Assembly: GCF_946476835.1 (NCBI RefSeq) | Contig: NZ_CAMKWA010000001.1 | Span: 62,001 to 126,000 of the forward strand | Direction: 5' to 3' | Length of the DNA: 64,000 nucleotides | From: an uncultured Neokomagataea sp. | GTDB lineage: Bacteria; Pseudomonadota; Alphaproteobacteria; Acetobacterales; Acetobacteraceae | Part shown: in pieces, positions 1-9,453 of the stretch | Layout: each line of letters opens with the position of its first letter | How positions within the stretch are numbered: position 1 is the stretch's first letter | Program-made: the position numbers and the translations under genes | The notes under the pieces: model-generated | What the model was told of the DNA's origin: nothing | What the model saw: only the letters and a program-made list of their open reading frames with translations | Database searches by the model: none

Positions 1-51
1 TGTGTGTCGTGGATTTTCGGTGCAGGGATGGGGTTTATAATACCATTTTAT

Positions 52-70
52 GAAAATGAAAGTCATTCTC
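52..70. promoter_or_regulatory. candidate Fur box
   Basis: The 19 bases match the classical Fur consensus GATAATGATAATCATTATC at 15 positions and are nearly palindromic. They lie in an AT-rich stretch beyond the 3' end of the leftward gene at 127-750. The likeliest target is therefore a gene transcribed leftward that starts outside the window. The match was seen by eye and the regulated gene is not visible. Confidence 0.45.
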
Positions 71-126
71 AATATAAAAATATTACAAATTATGTGTTAA
101 TTTTTTATATTTAATTCATGGTTTTA

Positions 127-750
127 TTATTTTATAGTTATAAAAAAATCCATTTTTAGTTCTTCGTTTAAATTTTTGAAAGATATTTTTTTGGATTCCC
201 CAGTTTTTAATATTCCAATTTTTTCAAATACATGGATATTTTCAGATATTTTAATGTTTTTATTGTCAATAAATCCAATGTTTGATCGATTATTTATTGT
301 AAGCGCCGAGACTATATTCCCATCTTCGGATGTAATTGAACAGAGTTCTGGCAACATGAGTAAAGAAAGGCCACGAAGAGCAGTTGGGGTGAAGGGAATA
401 AATTTTTCCCACCCGTGCACAGCCATAGCTCTAATGGGGGCTTGTTCTTGCTGTTCTGGTGCCGGTAGGCTCGTGAGATAACGTTGTGTGTGCGGGAAGA
501 ATAAAGACACATAACCCTCTCCAGCATCATTCATGATGCATGTGGGAAACAGTTTGGGCATAGAGATATGTTTTGCGAAGTGAATTTCGGTAGGCAAAGA
601 AAAGTCTTTGGGCGCTCTAATCGTTAAGTCAGGCAATTTGCCCGGCGAAAAAGGCGCAACTGAAAAAATATCACGCATTGGGTCGTGGCTAAGCAGGTGA
701 CCGTGCCAATCCATGAGGTACAGTGAAACGGCTGTGTCTGAGGCGTTCAT
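127..750 (-). CDS. hypothetical protein with fascin/beta-trefoil-like repeat
   Basis: Protein of 207 residues with no signal peptide or membrane segment. Its ATG overlaps the mutY stop codon in an ATGA arrangement, so it is probably translationally coupled to mutY. A longer reading starting at 795 would overlap mutY and is less likely. Residues about 78-120 contain Gly-Glu-Gly-Tyr-Val-Ser, then Arg-Tyr-Leu-Thr-Ser, then Gly-Trp-Glu-Lys-Phe. This spacing resembles one lobe of fascin-like beta-trefoil proteins, which contain R-Y-L-S-A and W-E-x-F. A similar pair occurs at the C-terminus of the GT61 protein at 53153-54571. The last 60 residues are rich in Asn, Lys and Ile and encoded by AT-rich DNA, unlike the first two thirds, so the gene looks compositionally chimeric. 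The beta-trefoil idea is inference and the function is unknown. Confidence 0.6.
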   Translation of the reverse strand: MNASDTAVSLYLMDWHGHLLSHDPMRDIFSVAPFSPGKLPDLTIRAPKDFSLPTEIHFAKHISMPKLFPTCIMNDAGEGYVSLFFPHTQRYLTSLPAPEQQEQAPIRAMAVHGWEKFIPFTPTALRGLSLLMLPELCSITSEDGNIVSALTINNRSNIGFIDNKNIKISENIHVFEKIGILKTGESKKISFKNLNEELKMDFFITIK

Positions 751-1817
751 GGAATGTCCTGTGATGGTGCAGATGTTGTGTAAAGTTTGAGGCACTTAGT
801 CATAATGCCGGGTAGAGCAGCCGCTTTAAGAGAACGAAAGGTGCCAAAACTGGTATCAATCGTTTGATTACGGTTCTGGGGAAGGCGAGTTCCGTAGACG
901 GCCACTTTCAGTGTAAAATGTGAGAAAATATGGGTCACTTCACCGCGCGGTGTCCAGTTTAAGAGTGCTGGTGCATGGTTTAGTGCTTCTTCGGCCCTCC
1001 AAGGGGTAGAGCGCCACTCTGTGCCGGGAAATTCATCCATGCCGCCTAAAAGGCCTTTAGTGGGGCGTTGTCGTAGTAAAAACTGCCCTTGATGGTCCTC
1101 TATGATGAAGTGCACGCCGTATCGGGTTGGGCGTATGGTTTTGGGGGCGCGCTTTGGAAGAGATGCAGCTATGCCCTGTGCCTGCGCTTTACAAGGTGTG
1201 CGCCATGGGCACGGTAAGCATGTCGGGTTGCGGGGGGTGCAGATGCTAGACCCAAGATCAAAAAGTGCCTGAGCAAAATCTGAAGGGCGTGTTTTGGCGA
1301 TTGGGTCATCGTTCAGTGTTGCAGCATGGCGGTGTAATTGCGATCGGGCCCCTGGAATAGGCTCTTCAACGGCGAAAAGCCGTGATGTAACCCGCTCGAC
1401 ATTGCCATCAACCGGCACCACAGGGACACCAAAAGCAATCGCGGCCACGGCCCGCGCGGTATATGCGCCAATGCCTGGCAGGGTTTGTAATTCGTCGACA
1501 GTGTGCGGAAAACCTCCGCGTTCCGTGACCTGTTGTGCGCAGGCATGCAGATTGCGGGCGCGGGCATAGTACCCAAGCCCGGCCCAACGCTGGAGGACGT
1601 CTTCCAATGGTGCAGCGGCCAATGCTTGAACCGTTGGATAATCCGTGAGGAAGCGTTCAAAATAGGGTATAACTGCCTGTACAGTGGTCTGCTGGAGCAT
1701 GATTTCGCTCAGCCACACGGCATAAGGTGACGGGCGCAGTTTATCAGAGCCGCGCCATGGCAAGCTGCGGCGATGCGTGTCATACCAGCGGAGGAGTTCA
1801 GAAGCGTTAAGAATCAC
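747..1817 (-). CDS. mutY: A/G-specific adenine DNA glycosylase MutY
   Basis: Removes adenine mispaired with 8-oxoguanine or guanine in base-excision repair. The 356 residues are typical of the family. Visible landmarks are the catalytic Glu38 in Ser-Glu-Ile-Met-Leu-Gln-Gln-Thr, the helix-hairpin-helix Leu-Pro-Gly-Ile-Gly-Ala-Tyr-Thr at about 113-120, and Asp138 in Val-Asp-Gly-Asn-Val. The [4Fe-4S] cluster ligands are Cys193, Cys200, Cys203 and Cys209, with the family spacing C-x6-C-x2-C-x5-C. From about residue 230 a NUDIX-like domain follows that recognises 8-oxoG. The start codon is GTG, preceded by a purine-rich AAGAGAG. It is divergent from the DUF721 gene, whose start is only about 10 bases away, so the two promoters must overlap the opposing coding regions. 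The downstream small gene is coupled through ATGA. Confidence 0.96.
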   Translation of the reverse strand: MILNASELLRWYDTHRRSLPWRGSDKLRPSPYAVWLSEIMLQQTTVQAVIPYFERFLTDYPTVQALAAAPLEDVLQRWAGLGYYARARNLHACAQQVTERGGFPHTVDELQTLPGIGAYTARAVAAIAFGVPVVPVDGNVERVTSRLFAVEEPIPGARSQLHRHAATLNDDPIAKTRPSDFAQALFDLGSSICTPRNPTCLPCPWRTPCKAQAQGIAASLPKRAPKTIRPTRYGVHFIIEDHQGQFLLRQRPTKGLLGGMDEFPGTEWRSTPWRAEEALNHAPALLNWTPRGEVTHIFSHFTLKVAVYGTRLPQNRNQTIDTSFGTFRSLKAAALPGIMTKCLKLYTTSAPSQDIP

Positions 1818-1827
1818 GCTCTCTTAT

Positions 1828-2340
1828 ATGGAAGAGGATGGGACGCTGAACAAGCGCAGTAATGAGACTTTTCCTTCAGGAAAAGCGCCTTTTAGGTCAA
1901 AAACAACAACCTATGGCACTAAGCAAATTGGCGCGTTTGTGACGCAGGTCACGCAACCGACGTTTAAGAAAAAATCTCCCATTCTGGTTCGTCTTGCATT
2001 GAACTGGCCTGATTTTGTTGGCCCTTATTTAGCGCAGCAGACGGAGCCTCGGCGTTTATCCGCAGGCACACTGACGTTAGCTTGTGCAGGCCCGGTGGCG
2101 ATGGAACTGCAACACCAAAGCGTCCAGCTTTTAGAACGTATCAATACAGCGTGCGGCTTACGTGGCGTGCATGCGATTGAGCGTCTGAAATTAGTACAAG
2201 ATCATACGCTCCGACCAGTTGCGCCACGCGTGAAAAAGCGCCTGCCCGCCGTTTCTGTGGAGGGTGTGGAGAATGATGAGTTGCGTGCAGCTCTAGAGCG
2301 TTTGGGCGGGCATATTAAGCTAAAACGTACCCGCAGGTAA
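1828..2340 (+). CDS. DUF721 (DciA-like) protein
   Basis: Predicted protein of 170 residues from the ATG at 1828. A GTG at 1777 would add 17 residues but lies inside the opposing mutY. The central segment, with Trp-Pro-Asp-Phe-Val-Gly-Pro and then the hydrophobic run Thr-Leu-Thr-Leu-Ala-Cys, followed by Ala-Met-Glu-Leu-Gln and Leu-Leu-Glu-Arg-Ile-Asn, is the pattern of DUF721. This domain is shared with DciA, a loader of the replicative helicase DnaB. Whether this copy acts in replication is not shown by the sequence. The C-terminus is basic. The N-terminal 40 residues are low-complexity and basic. Sitting next to mutY is common for DUF721 genes in Alphaproteobacteria. Confidence 0.8.
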   Translation: MEEDGTLNKRSNETFPSGKAPFRSKTTTYGTKQIGAFVTQVTQPTFKKKSPILVRLALNWPDFVGPYLAQQTEPRRLSAGTLTLACAGPVAMELQHQSVQLLERINTACGLRGVHAIERLKLVQDHTLRPVAPRVKKRLPAVSVEGVENDELRAALERLGGHIKLKRTRR

Positions 2341-2376
2341 GTTGCCCACCAGCACGGCATGCAGACGGGAAAAGAG

Positions 2377-2411
2377 ACGTGTTGAGGGGGAAACTCCCTC
2401 TCCCAACACGT
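2377..2411. terminator. bidirectional terminator hairpin
   Basis: The inverted repeat ACGTGTTG ... CAACACGT encloses a G-rich/C-rich inner stem and a short A-rich loop. It lies between the convergent DUF721 gene and serB and could end both transcripts. The flanking T tracts are poor, so its efficiency is uncertain. Confidence 0.6.
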
Positions 2412-2422
2412 AGTCTGCAGGG

Positions 2423-3307
2423 TTAGTCTGTTACGAAATCTTCTGCGCGGTAGCCTTGAGCAAAAAGATGTGCCCGGAGTGATGCAAAATTAATCTGCAT
2501 TTCAGTCACTTTGCGAACATTTGGTTTCGCATGGAATGCGAGGCCAAGCCCTGCTTCTTGCAGCATGGGAATGTCGTTGGCACCATCGCCTGTAGTAACG
2601 CATGCCTTAAGCTGCACGCCACGTTCAGCCGCGAGGCGGCGAAGATGGTCAAGCTTCGCATCTGGCCCTAAAATCGGTCCGGCAAGGCGGCCCGTTAAAG
2701 TGTTGCCTTCGAGGCCAAGATGGTTCCCGTAATGCTCATCAAAGCCACACAATGCTGCTACGCGCTGCGTGAACCATGTGAAACCGCCAGAAACAAGCGC
2801 CGTGCGTGCGCGATGAGCGCGCATGGTCATAACCAGTTCGCGCGCGCCTTCTGTGAGGTGGGTTGCGTTCCACACCTCCTCAAGCACACTGGCTGAGCGG
2901 TTTTCTAAAAGCGCAACGCGCTGTTCAAGAGCAGTCTCAAAATCCAATTCCCCATTCATTGAGGCGCGGGTGATGGCGGCAACATCCTCTCCAACACCAA
3001 GAATAGTCGCCATTTCATCAAGCGTTTCGCTCGTGACGATGGTGCTGTCCATATCGGCAACGAGAACGGCTTTGCGGCGGCCGCGTGTTTTGATGAGGAG
3101 AGCATCGGTTTTGTATGGCGCGAGTGTTGCGCGAATGGTGGCGGCATTTGCAACGGTTGGAGGGCAGGGAATATCAACAGCCTCTCCCGGTGATAGGGTA
3201 ATGGGCTTTTCGCCGCGTACGAGAGTGCGCGCAATGTCGATGGCCTCAGGGGCAAGTGGGCCATTGCGGCGGTCTGCAACGAGGGTCAAGACATAGGGGA
3301 GAGACAT
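2423..3307 (-). CDS. serB: phosphoserine phosphatase SerB
   Basis: Last step of serine synthesis: hydrolysis of O-phospho-L-serine to serine in the cytoplasm. The 294-residue protein has an N-terminal extension of about 80 residues and then a HAD-superfamily domain. That domain has the nucleophile motif Asp-Met-Asp-Ser-Thr (about residue 85), the conserved Val-Ser-Gly-Gly-Phe with the motif II Ser, and Gly-Asp-Gly-Ala-Asn-Asp as motif IV for magnesium. The start is an ATG just upstream of, and divergent from, miaA, so the roughly 60-base gap must hold both promoters. serC, which makes the substrate, is at 61415-62572 in the same window but not linked. Confidence 0.95.
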   Translation of the reverse strand: MSLPYVLTLVADRRNGPLAPEAIDIARTLVRGEKPITLSPGEAVDIPCPPTVANAATIRATLAPYKTDALLIKTRGRRKAVLVADMDSTIVTSETLDEMATILGVGEDVAAITRASMNGELDFETALEQRVALLENRSASVLEEVWNATHLTEGARELVMTMRAHRARTALVSGGFTWFTQRVAALCGFDEHYGNHLGLEGNTLTGRLAGPILGPDAKLDHLRRLAAERGVQLKACVTTGDGANDIPMLQEAGLGLAFHAKPNVRKVTEMQINFASLRAHLFAQGYRAEDFVTD

Positions 3308-3370
3308 GATTGAGCCTTTAGCGGTTGAACACTCTCGCCTGTGGGGCGGTGCATGTGGCAGGAAGAGGGT

Positions 3371-4354
3371 ATGAACGCCTCAAGAATTGCAATTATTGTG
3401 GCCGGGCCAACCTGTTCCGGCAAGTCAGCTCTCGCAATGGATATTGCACGGCACCAGAATGGCGTCGTGATTAATGCGGATTCGATGCAAGTCTATCGAG
3501 ATCTGCATATTCTCACCGCCCGTCCCTCCGCAGAGGATGAAGCACGCGTTCTGCACCGTTTATACGGTGTTTTAGATGCTGCGTCTCCCGGGAGTGTCGC
3601 ATGGTGGCGTGAGCAGGCTTTAGCTGCCATGGAGGCGTGCTGGGCAGAGGGGCATATGCCGATTTTATGTGGCGGCACAGGGATGTACCTGAGAGCTCTT
3701 GTGGAGGGGCTAGTTGAGGTGCCTGATCCCGGGGAAAGTGCCCGGAATGAAGCGCGGCATTTGGTTGAGGACATCGGTCCGGCAGCTCTGCACGCCCGTT
3801 TGGCAGAGGTAGACCCATATACGGCAGAAACCCTACGCCCAAATGATGCACAGCGTATTGCGCGGGCTTGGGAAGTTTGGCGAGGAACGGGGCGCGGATT
3901 GGTCGCATGGCGCGCCGAGCCGGGTTTGCCGCCGGCACCGTGCCGTTTTGTGTCTGTACGGCTGGACCCACCTCGCCCGGAGCTGAGGGCCTCGATTAAA
4001 GTGCGCTTTGATCAGATGCTGGCGGCAGGGGGGCTTGATGAAGTGGCTGCATTAGTAGAGCGTGGGTTGGATACCGCTTTGCCTGCGATGCGCGCACATG
4101 GTGTTCCCGAGCTATCGGCGGTTTTACGCCAAGAGCTTTCTTTGAATGAGGCCGCTGAAGCGGCGGTATTAGCGACCGGGCGTTACACGCGCCGACAGGC
4201 AACATGGTTTCGCCATCATGATCTGGGCCAAAAAGAAGACTCTATGGTTTTGTTGCGCAGATACCCACCCAATGAGCAAGATTCGGAAAAATATAAAGAA
4301 AAAATACAGAATTTTATATCAAACCGCGTTGACCTTCAGAGCATAGCATCCTAA
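3371..4354 (+). CDS. miaA: tRNA dimethylallyltransferase MiaA
   Basis: Transfers a dimethylallyl group to N6 of A37 in tRNAs reading codons that start with U. The P-loop Gly-Pro-Thr-Cys-Ser-Gly-Lys-Ser is at residues 12-19. It is followed by Asn-Ala-Asp-Ser-Met-Gln-Val-Tyr, and the family signature Gly-Gly-Thr-Gly-Met-Tyr occurs near residue 103. The ATG at 3371 was chosen over an upstream one at 3341 because GAAGAGGG stands immediately in front of it and the P-loop then lies at the usual distance from the N-terminus. The length is 327 residues. The last 40 residues are encoded by AT-rich DNA rich in Lys, Asn and Ile codons and look like a variable tail. The ilv operon begins about 30 bases downstream and may be cotranscribed. 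Confidence 0.94.
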   Translation: MNASRIAIIVAGPTCSGKSALAMDIARHQNGVVINADSMQVYRDLHILTARPSAEDEARVLHRLYGVLDAASPGSVAWWREQALAAMEACWAEGHMPILCGGTGMYLRALVEGLVEVPDPGESARNEARHLVEDIGPAALHARLAEVDPYTAETLRPNDAQRIARAWEVWRGTGRGLVAWRAEPGLPPAPCRFVSVRLDPPRPELRASIKVRFDQMLAAGGLDEVAALVERGLDTALPAMRAHGVPELSAVLRQELSLNEAAEAAVLATGRYTRRQATWFRHHDLGQKEDSMVLLRRYPPNEQDSEKYKEKIQNFISNRVDLQSIAS

Positions 4355-4385
4355 ACCCGGCACTCTAAACGCCATTGGGAGGATA

Positions 4386-6211
4386 GTGGTGACGGATCTT
4401 GCGGCGCCCAAAGCCGATGAACACACAAAAGAACTGAACACTGAAACACTGAATGGCGCAGAAGTCCTTCTGCGTATTCTTAGTGAACTCGGTGTGGAAG
4501 TTGTGTTCGGATATCCGGGTGGAGCAGTGCTGCCTATTTATGATGCACTGTTTAAGCAAGATCGTATTCGTCATATCCTTGTGCGCCATGAGCAAGCCGC
4601 CGTGCATGCTGCAGAGGCTTATGCCCGCTCTACAGGGAAAACAGGCGTTGTTTTGGTGACGTCTGGTCCCGGTGCGACTAATGCGGTGACAGGCTTGGTT
4701 GATGCGCTGATGGATTCCATTCCGCTCGTATGTTTGAGCGGTCAGGTTCCAACGAAGCTTATTGGCAATGATGCGTTCCAAGAAGCGGACACAACGGGTA
4801 TCACACGCCCGGCGACGAAGCATAATTACTTGGTACGCACTCCAGAAACCCTCGCGCCGACGGTACGGGAAGCCTTCGCGGTGGCACAGGGCGGCCGTCC
4901 CGGTCCGGTGCTGATTGATCTGCCAAAAGACATTACCGTTGGTAAGGCTCCGCTGACACCACCAGTGCCGACGCCTGCGATGAAGCGTTTGCAAAAAGTG
5001 GCAGCGCAAAATCGCCCAGCGCATGATGCGATTTTGCGCACCATTGAGGCGATGAAAACAGCGAAAAAACCGCTGTTTTATACGGGTGGTGGCATCATTA
5101 ATTCGGGTCCACATGCGGCAGAGTTGTTGCGTGCCTTAGCGCGGAAAACAGGTTTCCCGGTCACATCAACACTGATGGGGCTGGGAGCTTTTCCATCACC
5201 TGATCCGCAATTCCTGGGCATGCTGGGCATGCACGGTGCTGTAGAAGCCAATATGGCAACCCATGGCTGTGATTTGTTGATCGCACTGGGTGTACGCTTT
5301 GATGACCGTGTGACGGGCCGCGTAGATGCGTTCTCACCCAACTCCTTCAAGGTTCATGCGGATATTGACCCGAGCCAGATTGATAAAATCATTCCGGTGG
5401 ATATCCGTTTGGAAGGCGATGTTGGTGAAACATTGGAAGCTCTGCTGGCAGGCTGGGGTGAGACAGAAACTCCTGACCTGACGCCATGGTGGAACCAAAT
5501 TGCGTCATGGCGCAGCGTGGACGGTTTTGGCTTTACGCAAGATATGGCGCCTGAAGCGGTGATCCGTCCGCAATATGCCATTCAGCGTTTGTACGAGTTG
5601 GTGAAGGAAAGCGGCCGTGACACATTTGTCTCCACGGAAGTGGGCCAACATCAAATGTGGGCGGCGCAGCATTTCCAGTTTGATAAGCCAAACCGCTGGC
5701 TGACATCTGGTGGTTTGGGCACGATGGGTTATGGTTTGCCTGCAGCCGTCGGCGCTCAGGTTGCTCACCCGGACGCTCTGGTTATTGATATCGCCGGTGA
5801 AGCATCCACTCTGATGAACATTCAGGAGTTAGGGACCATCGCGCAGTACCGACTGCCGGTGAAAATCTTCATCCTGAATAATCGCTACATGGGCATGGTG
5901 CGTCAGTGGCAGGAATTGTTGCATGGGTCGCGCTATTCGCAATCCTACAGTGAAGCATTGCCAGATTTTGTGAAACTGGCAGAATCGTTCCATGGAACGG
6001 GTATGCGGGCCACAAATGTGGGTGAGTTGGACAAGGTTATCCGTGACATGCTGGCGCATGATGGCCCCGTGATTGCGGATATCTGCGTGGCCGAAGGGGA
6101 GAATTGCTATCCAATGATCCCATCGGGCGCGGCCCATAATCAGATGTTGCTCGGCCCAGATCAGGATTCTGCGGCTGCAGGTCTGACGGAAGAAGGGATG
6201 ATGTTGGTCTA

Positions 6212-6212
<1 letters not shown>
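4386..6212 (+). CDS. ilvB: acetolactate synthase large subunit
   Basis: Catalytic subunit of acetohydroxyacid synthase, a ThDP-, FAD- and Mg-dependent enzyme that condenses pyruvate to acetolactate for valine, leucine and isoleucine synthesis. The 608 residues include the catalytic Glu in Arg-His-Glu-Gln-Ala-Ala (about residue 62) and the Gly-Tyr-Pro-Gly-Gly-Ala substrate loop. The C-terminal ThDP motif ends in Leu-Asn-Asn. Its Mg-binding start reads Gly-Glu-Ala-Ser, where most family members have Gly-Asp-Gly or Gly-Asp-Ala. The start is GTG, either 4386 or the adjacent GTG at 4389, behind GGGAGG. Its stop overlaps the ilvN start by one base (TAATG). No leader peptide or attenuator fits in the 31 bases after miaA. 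Confidence 0.95.
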
Positions 6213-7788
<1,576 letters not shown>

Positions 7789-7802
7789 GGCCAAATATTA
7801 CA

Positions 7803-7954
7803 TTTCTCAGGTGGTTCGCTGATAGGTTTTTGACAATTCACGAATCCCCTGAGAAAAACCTTGCATCCAGGTGGGTTGGCGCGGTATCCAGCCTCCACCT
7901 GGCCCAAGGGGGCGATGACGCCCAACAGGCCGTCTACTGGTTTGGGGGTACGTG
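7803..7954 (+). promoter_or_regulatory. structured 5' leader of speD
   Basis: Three consecutive structures can be drawn by eye. First, a 9-bp stem pairs 7803-7811 with 7848-7856. Its 3' arm overlaps a 7-bp alternative pairing of 7825-7831 with 7854-7860, suggesting a switch or pseudoknot. Second, a long hairpin pairs 7867-7874 with 7895-7902, extended inside by 7875-7879 with 7888-7892. Third, the hairpin 7910-7914 with 7919-7923 (loop ATGA) sits inside a pairing of 7903-7907 with 7942-7946, and this outer pairing would cover the G-rich ribosome-binding site at 7944-7948. I could not match it to a riboswitch class I know. The ligand, if any, could be S-adenosylmethionine or a polyamine (inference). 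Confidence 0.5.
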
Positions 7955-8431
7955 ATGAACGCACTTGCTCAACTGGGGATGGTATCGGAACACCCGAGAG
8001 ATATCCAGAACAGCGAAGCTCACTCTGTTGAAGAGGAGCGCAAGGACTATTTTATCGAGCGTGACGGCGAACGTTTCGCAGGGAACCACATCTTGGTCGA
8101 TTTTTGGGACGCGAGTAATCTCGATGACCCGAAGCGCATTGATGAAACCCTGTGTGAAGGCGCTATTGCTGCCGGTGCAACTATTTTGCACAGCCACTTC
8201 CACCACTTCACGCCGAATGGTGGTGTGTCGGGTGTTGTCGTTCTGGCTGAGAGCCACATTTCTATCCACACATGGCCGGAGCGTAACTTCGCGGCTGTGG
8301 ATGTGTTCATGTGCGGCTCTTGTGACCCGAACCTGACAATTCCTGTTATGCAGCGCTTGTTCCAAGCTGGCCGTGTCGAGGTTGACGCCGTACGTCGCGG
8401 CCGTGTGCAGGGACGCGCAAAAACGGCCTAA
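7955..8431 (+). CDS. speD: S-adenosylmethionine decarboxylase proenzyme SpeD
   Basis: Makes decarboxylated SAM, the aminopropyl donor for spermidine. The protein is a pyruvoyl enzyme activated by self-cleavage. In 158 residues, the cleavage motif Ala-Glu-Ser-His-Ile-Ser-Ile-His-Thr-Trp-Pro-Glu places the pyruvoyl precursor at Ser100. The conserved His105 and the cysteines of Phe-Met-Cys-Gly-Ser-Cys (120 and 123) follow. It belongs to the short prokaryotic class (SpeH-like) but has about 35 extra N-terminal residues. The ATG at 7955 overlaps a GTG at 7952, and the G-rich Shine-Dalgarno at 7944-7948 suits either. A factor-independent terminator separates it from speE. Confidence 0.94.
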   Translation: MNALAQLGMVSEHPRDIQNSEAHSVEEERKDYFIERDGERFAGNHILVDFWDASNLDDPKRIDETLCEGAIAAGATILHSHFHHFTPNGGVSGVVVLAESHISIHTWPERNFAAVDVFMCGSCDPNLTIPVMQRLFQAGRVEVDAVRRGRVQGRAKTA

Positions 8432-8460
8432 GGGCTGGGCGAAGTTTATCGCCATTTTTG

Positions 8461-8488
8461 AGCCGGGGTTTTTATCCCCGGCTTTTTC
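8461..8488 (+). terminator. intrinsic terminator after speD
   Basis: A perfect 8-bp GC-rich stem, AGCCGGGG with CCCCGGCT, has a T/A loop and is followed by TTTTTC. It lies between speD and speE in the same orientation, so speE either has its own promoter or depends on read-through. Confidence 0.88.
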
Positions 8489-8539
8489 TTGAACGTCGCC
8501 TCAGAGCGCCTCGGATTATTCCGTAAGGAGACGATGATA

Positions 8540-9409
8540 ATGGCCGAAAATTGGCTGAATGAAACTCTGTACCCCGATTGGGGACAACGCTTCCTCGTGA
8601 CCCGTGAACTGGCACGTGTGAAGTCTGACTTTCAAGATATCGTTGTATTTGAAAGTAGCAGCCACGGCCGCGTTCTGGTGCTGGATGGGGTTATCCAGAT
8701 CACGGAACGTGACGAGTTCGTGTATCAGGAAATGCTTGCTCATGTGCCACTGATGGCGCATCCATGTGCGAAGCGCGTTCTGATCATTGGTGCGGGTGAC
8801 GGTGGTGTTCTGCGTCGCGTGTTGCAGCATGATACGGTTGAAAAAGCGGTCATGGTGGAAATTGATGGTGCAGTGATCGAACTGTCCAAAGAGCACCTGC
8901 CAAATATCGCTGGCGATGCATGGAATGATCCGCGTGCAGACGTGATTGTTGGTGACGGAATTGATTATGTTGCGAAAGCGGCTGACGGTTCCTTTGACGC
9001 GATTATCGTTGACAGCACAGACCCGATTGGCGTTGGCGAAGTTCTGTTTACGGATGAGTTCTACAAGAACTGTGCCCGTATCCTGTCGGATGAAGGGATC
9101 ATCGTGAACCAGTGTGGTGTTCCGTTCATGCAGGCCGATGAACTGCATGACACCAGCGAACGTCGTGCAAAGTTCTTCCCACACGTATCTGCATATGTTG
9201 CGGCTGTGCCGACCTATGTCGGCGGTTTCATGACGTTGGGTGTAGCGGCCAAGGGGCAATCCCCTAATCAGCAGACCGTTGAGCAAGTGCGCCTTCGTGC
9301 GGAGGCAGCTAAAATTCTTGGTAAGACACGCTATTGGACACCAGAAATCCATGTTGGTGCGTTTAATCTACCTCCGTATGTTGCGGATAGTTTGCCAACT
9401 GTAAAGTAA
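8540..9409 (+). CDS. speE: spermidine synthase SpeE
   Basis: Transfers the aminopropyl group of decarboxylated SAM to putrescine. The 289 residues contain the dcSAM-binding Gly-Ala-Gly-Asp-Gly-Gly-Val-Leu-Arg and the Glu-Ile-Asp binding motif. The catalytic segment Val-Asp-Ser-Thr-Asp-Pro is near residue 157, and the N-terminal domain carries Leu-Asp-Gly-Val-Ile-Gln. The ATG at 8540 has AAGGAG nine bases upstream, which decides it over the earlier starts at 8489 and 8534. With speD it forms the complete route from SAM and putrescine to spermidine. No putrescine-forming gene is seen in the window. Confidence 0.95.
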   Translation: MAENWLNETLYPDWGQRFLVTRELARVKSDFQDIVVFESSSHGRVLVLDGVIQITERDEFVYQEMLAHVPLMAHPCAKRVLIIGAGDGGVLRRVLQHDTVEKAVMVEIDGAVIELSKEHLPNIAGDAWNDPRADVIVGDGIDYVAKAADGSFDAIIVDSTDPIGVGEVLFTDEFYKNCARILSDEGIIVNQCGVPFMQADELHDTSERRAKFFPHVSAYVAAVPTYVGGFMTLGVAAKGQSPNQQTVEQVRLRAEAAKILGKTRYWTPEIHVGAFNLPPYVADSLPTVK

Positions 9410-9419
9410 TAATTATTGT

Positions 9420-9450
9420 AGTAAGGAGTCTAATTTAATGGCTCCTTACT
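9420..9450. terminator. bidirectional terminator between speE and the OpgH-like gene
   Basis: The 9-bp inverted repeat AGTAAGGAG / CTCCTTACT has an AT loop and is followed by TTATT on the plus strand. It lies in the gap between convergent genes. Confidence 0.7.
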
Positions 9451-9453
9451 TTA

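Noticed and set aside
4365..5114. Long open frame on the minus strand opposite ilvB (and many similar ones opposite gcvP, ilvC, speE, glnA)
   Set aside because: These are mirror frames of strongly biased coding regions, without ribosome-binding sites or recognisable motifs.
7803..7860. SAM-II riboswitch upstream of speD
   Set aside because: A pseudoknot-like pairing can be drawn, but the conserved SAM-II core bases are not present, so I keep it as an unassigned leader.
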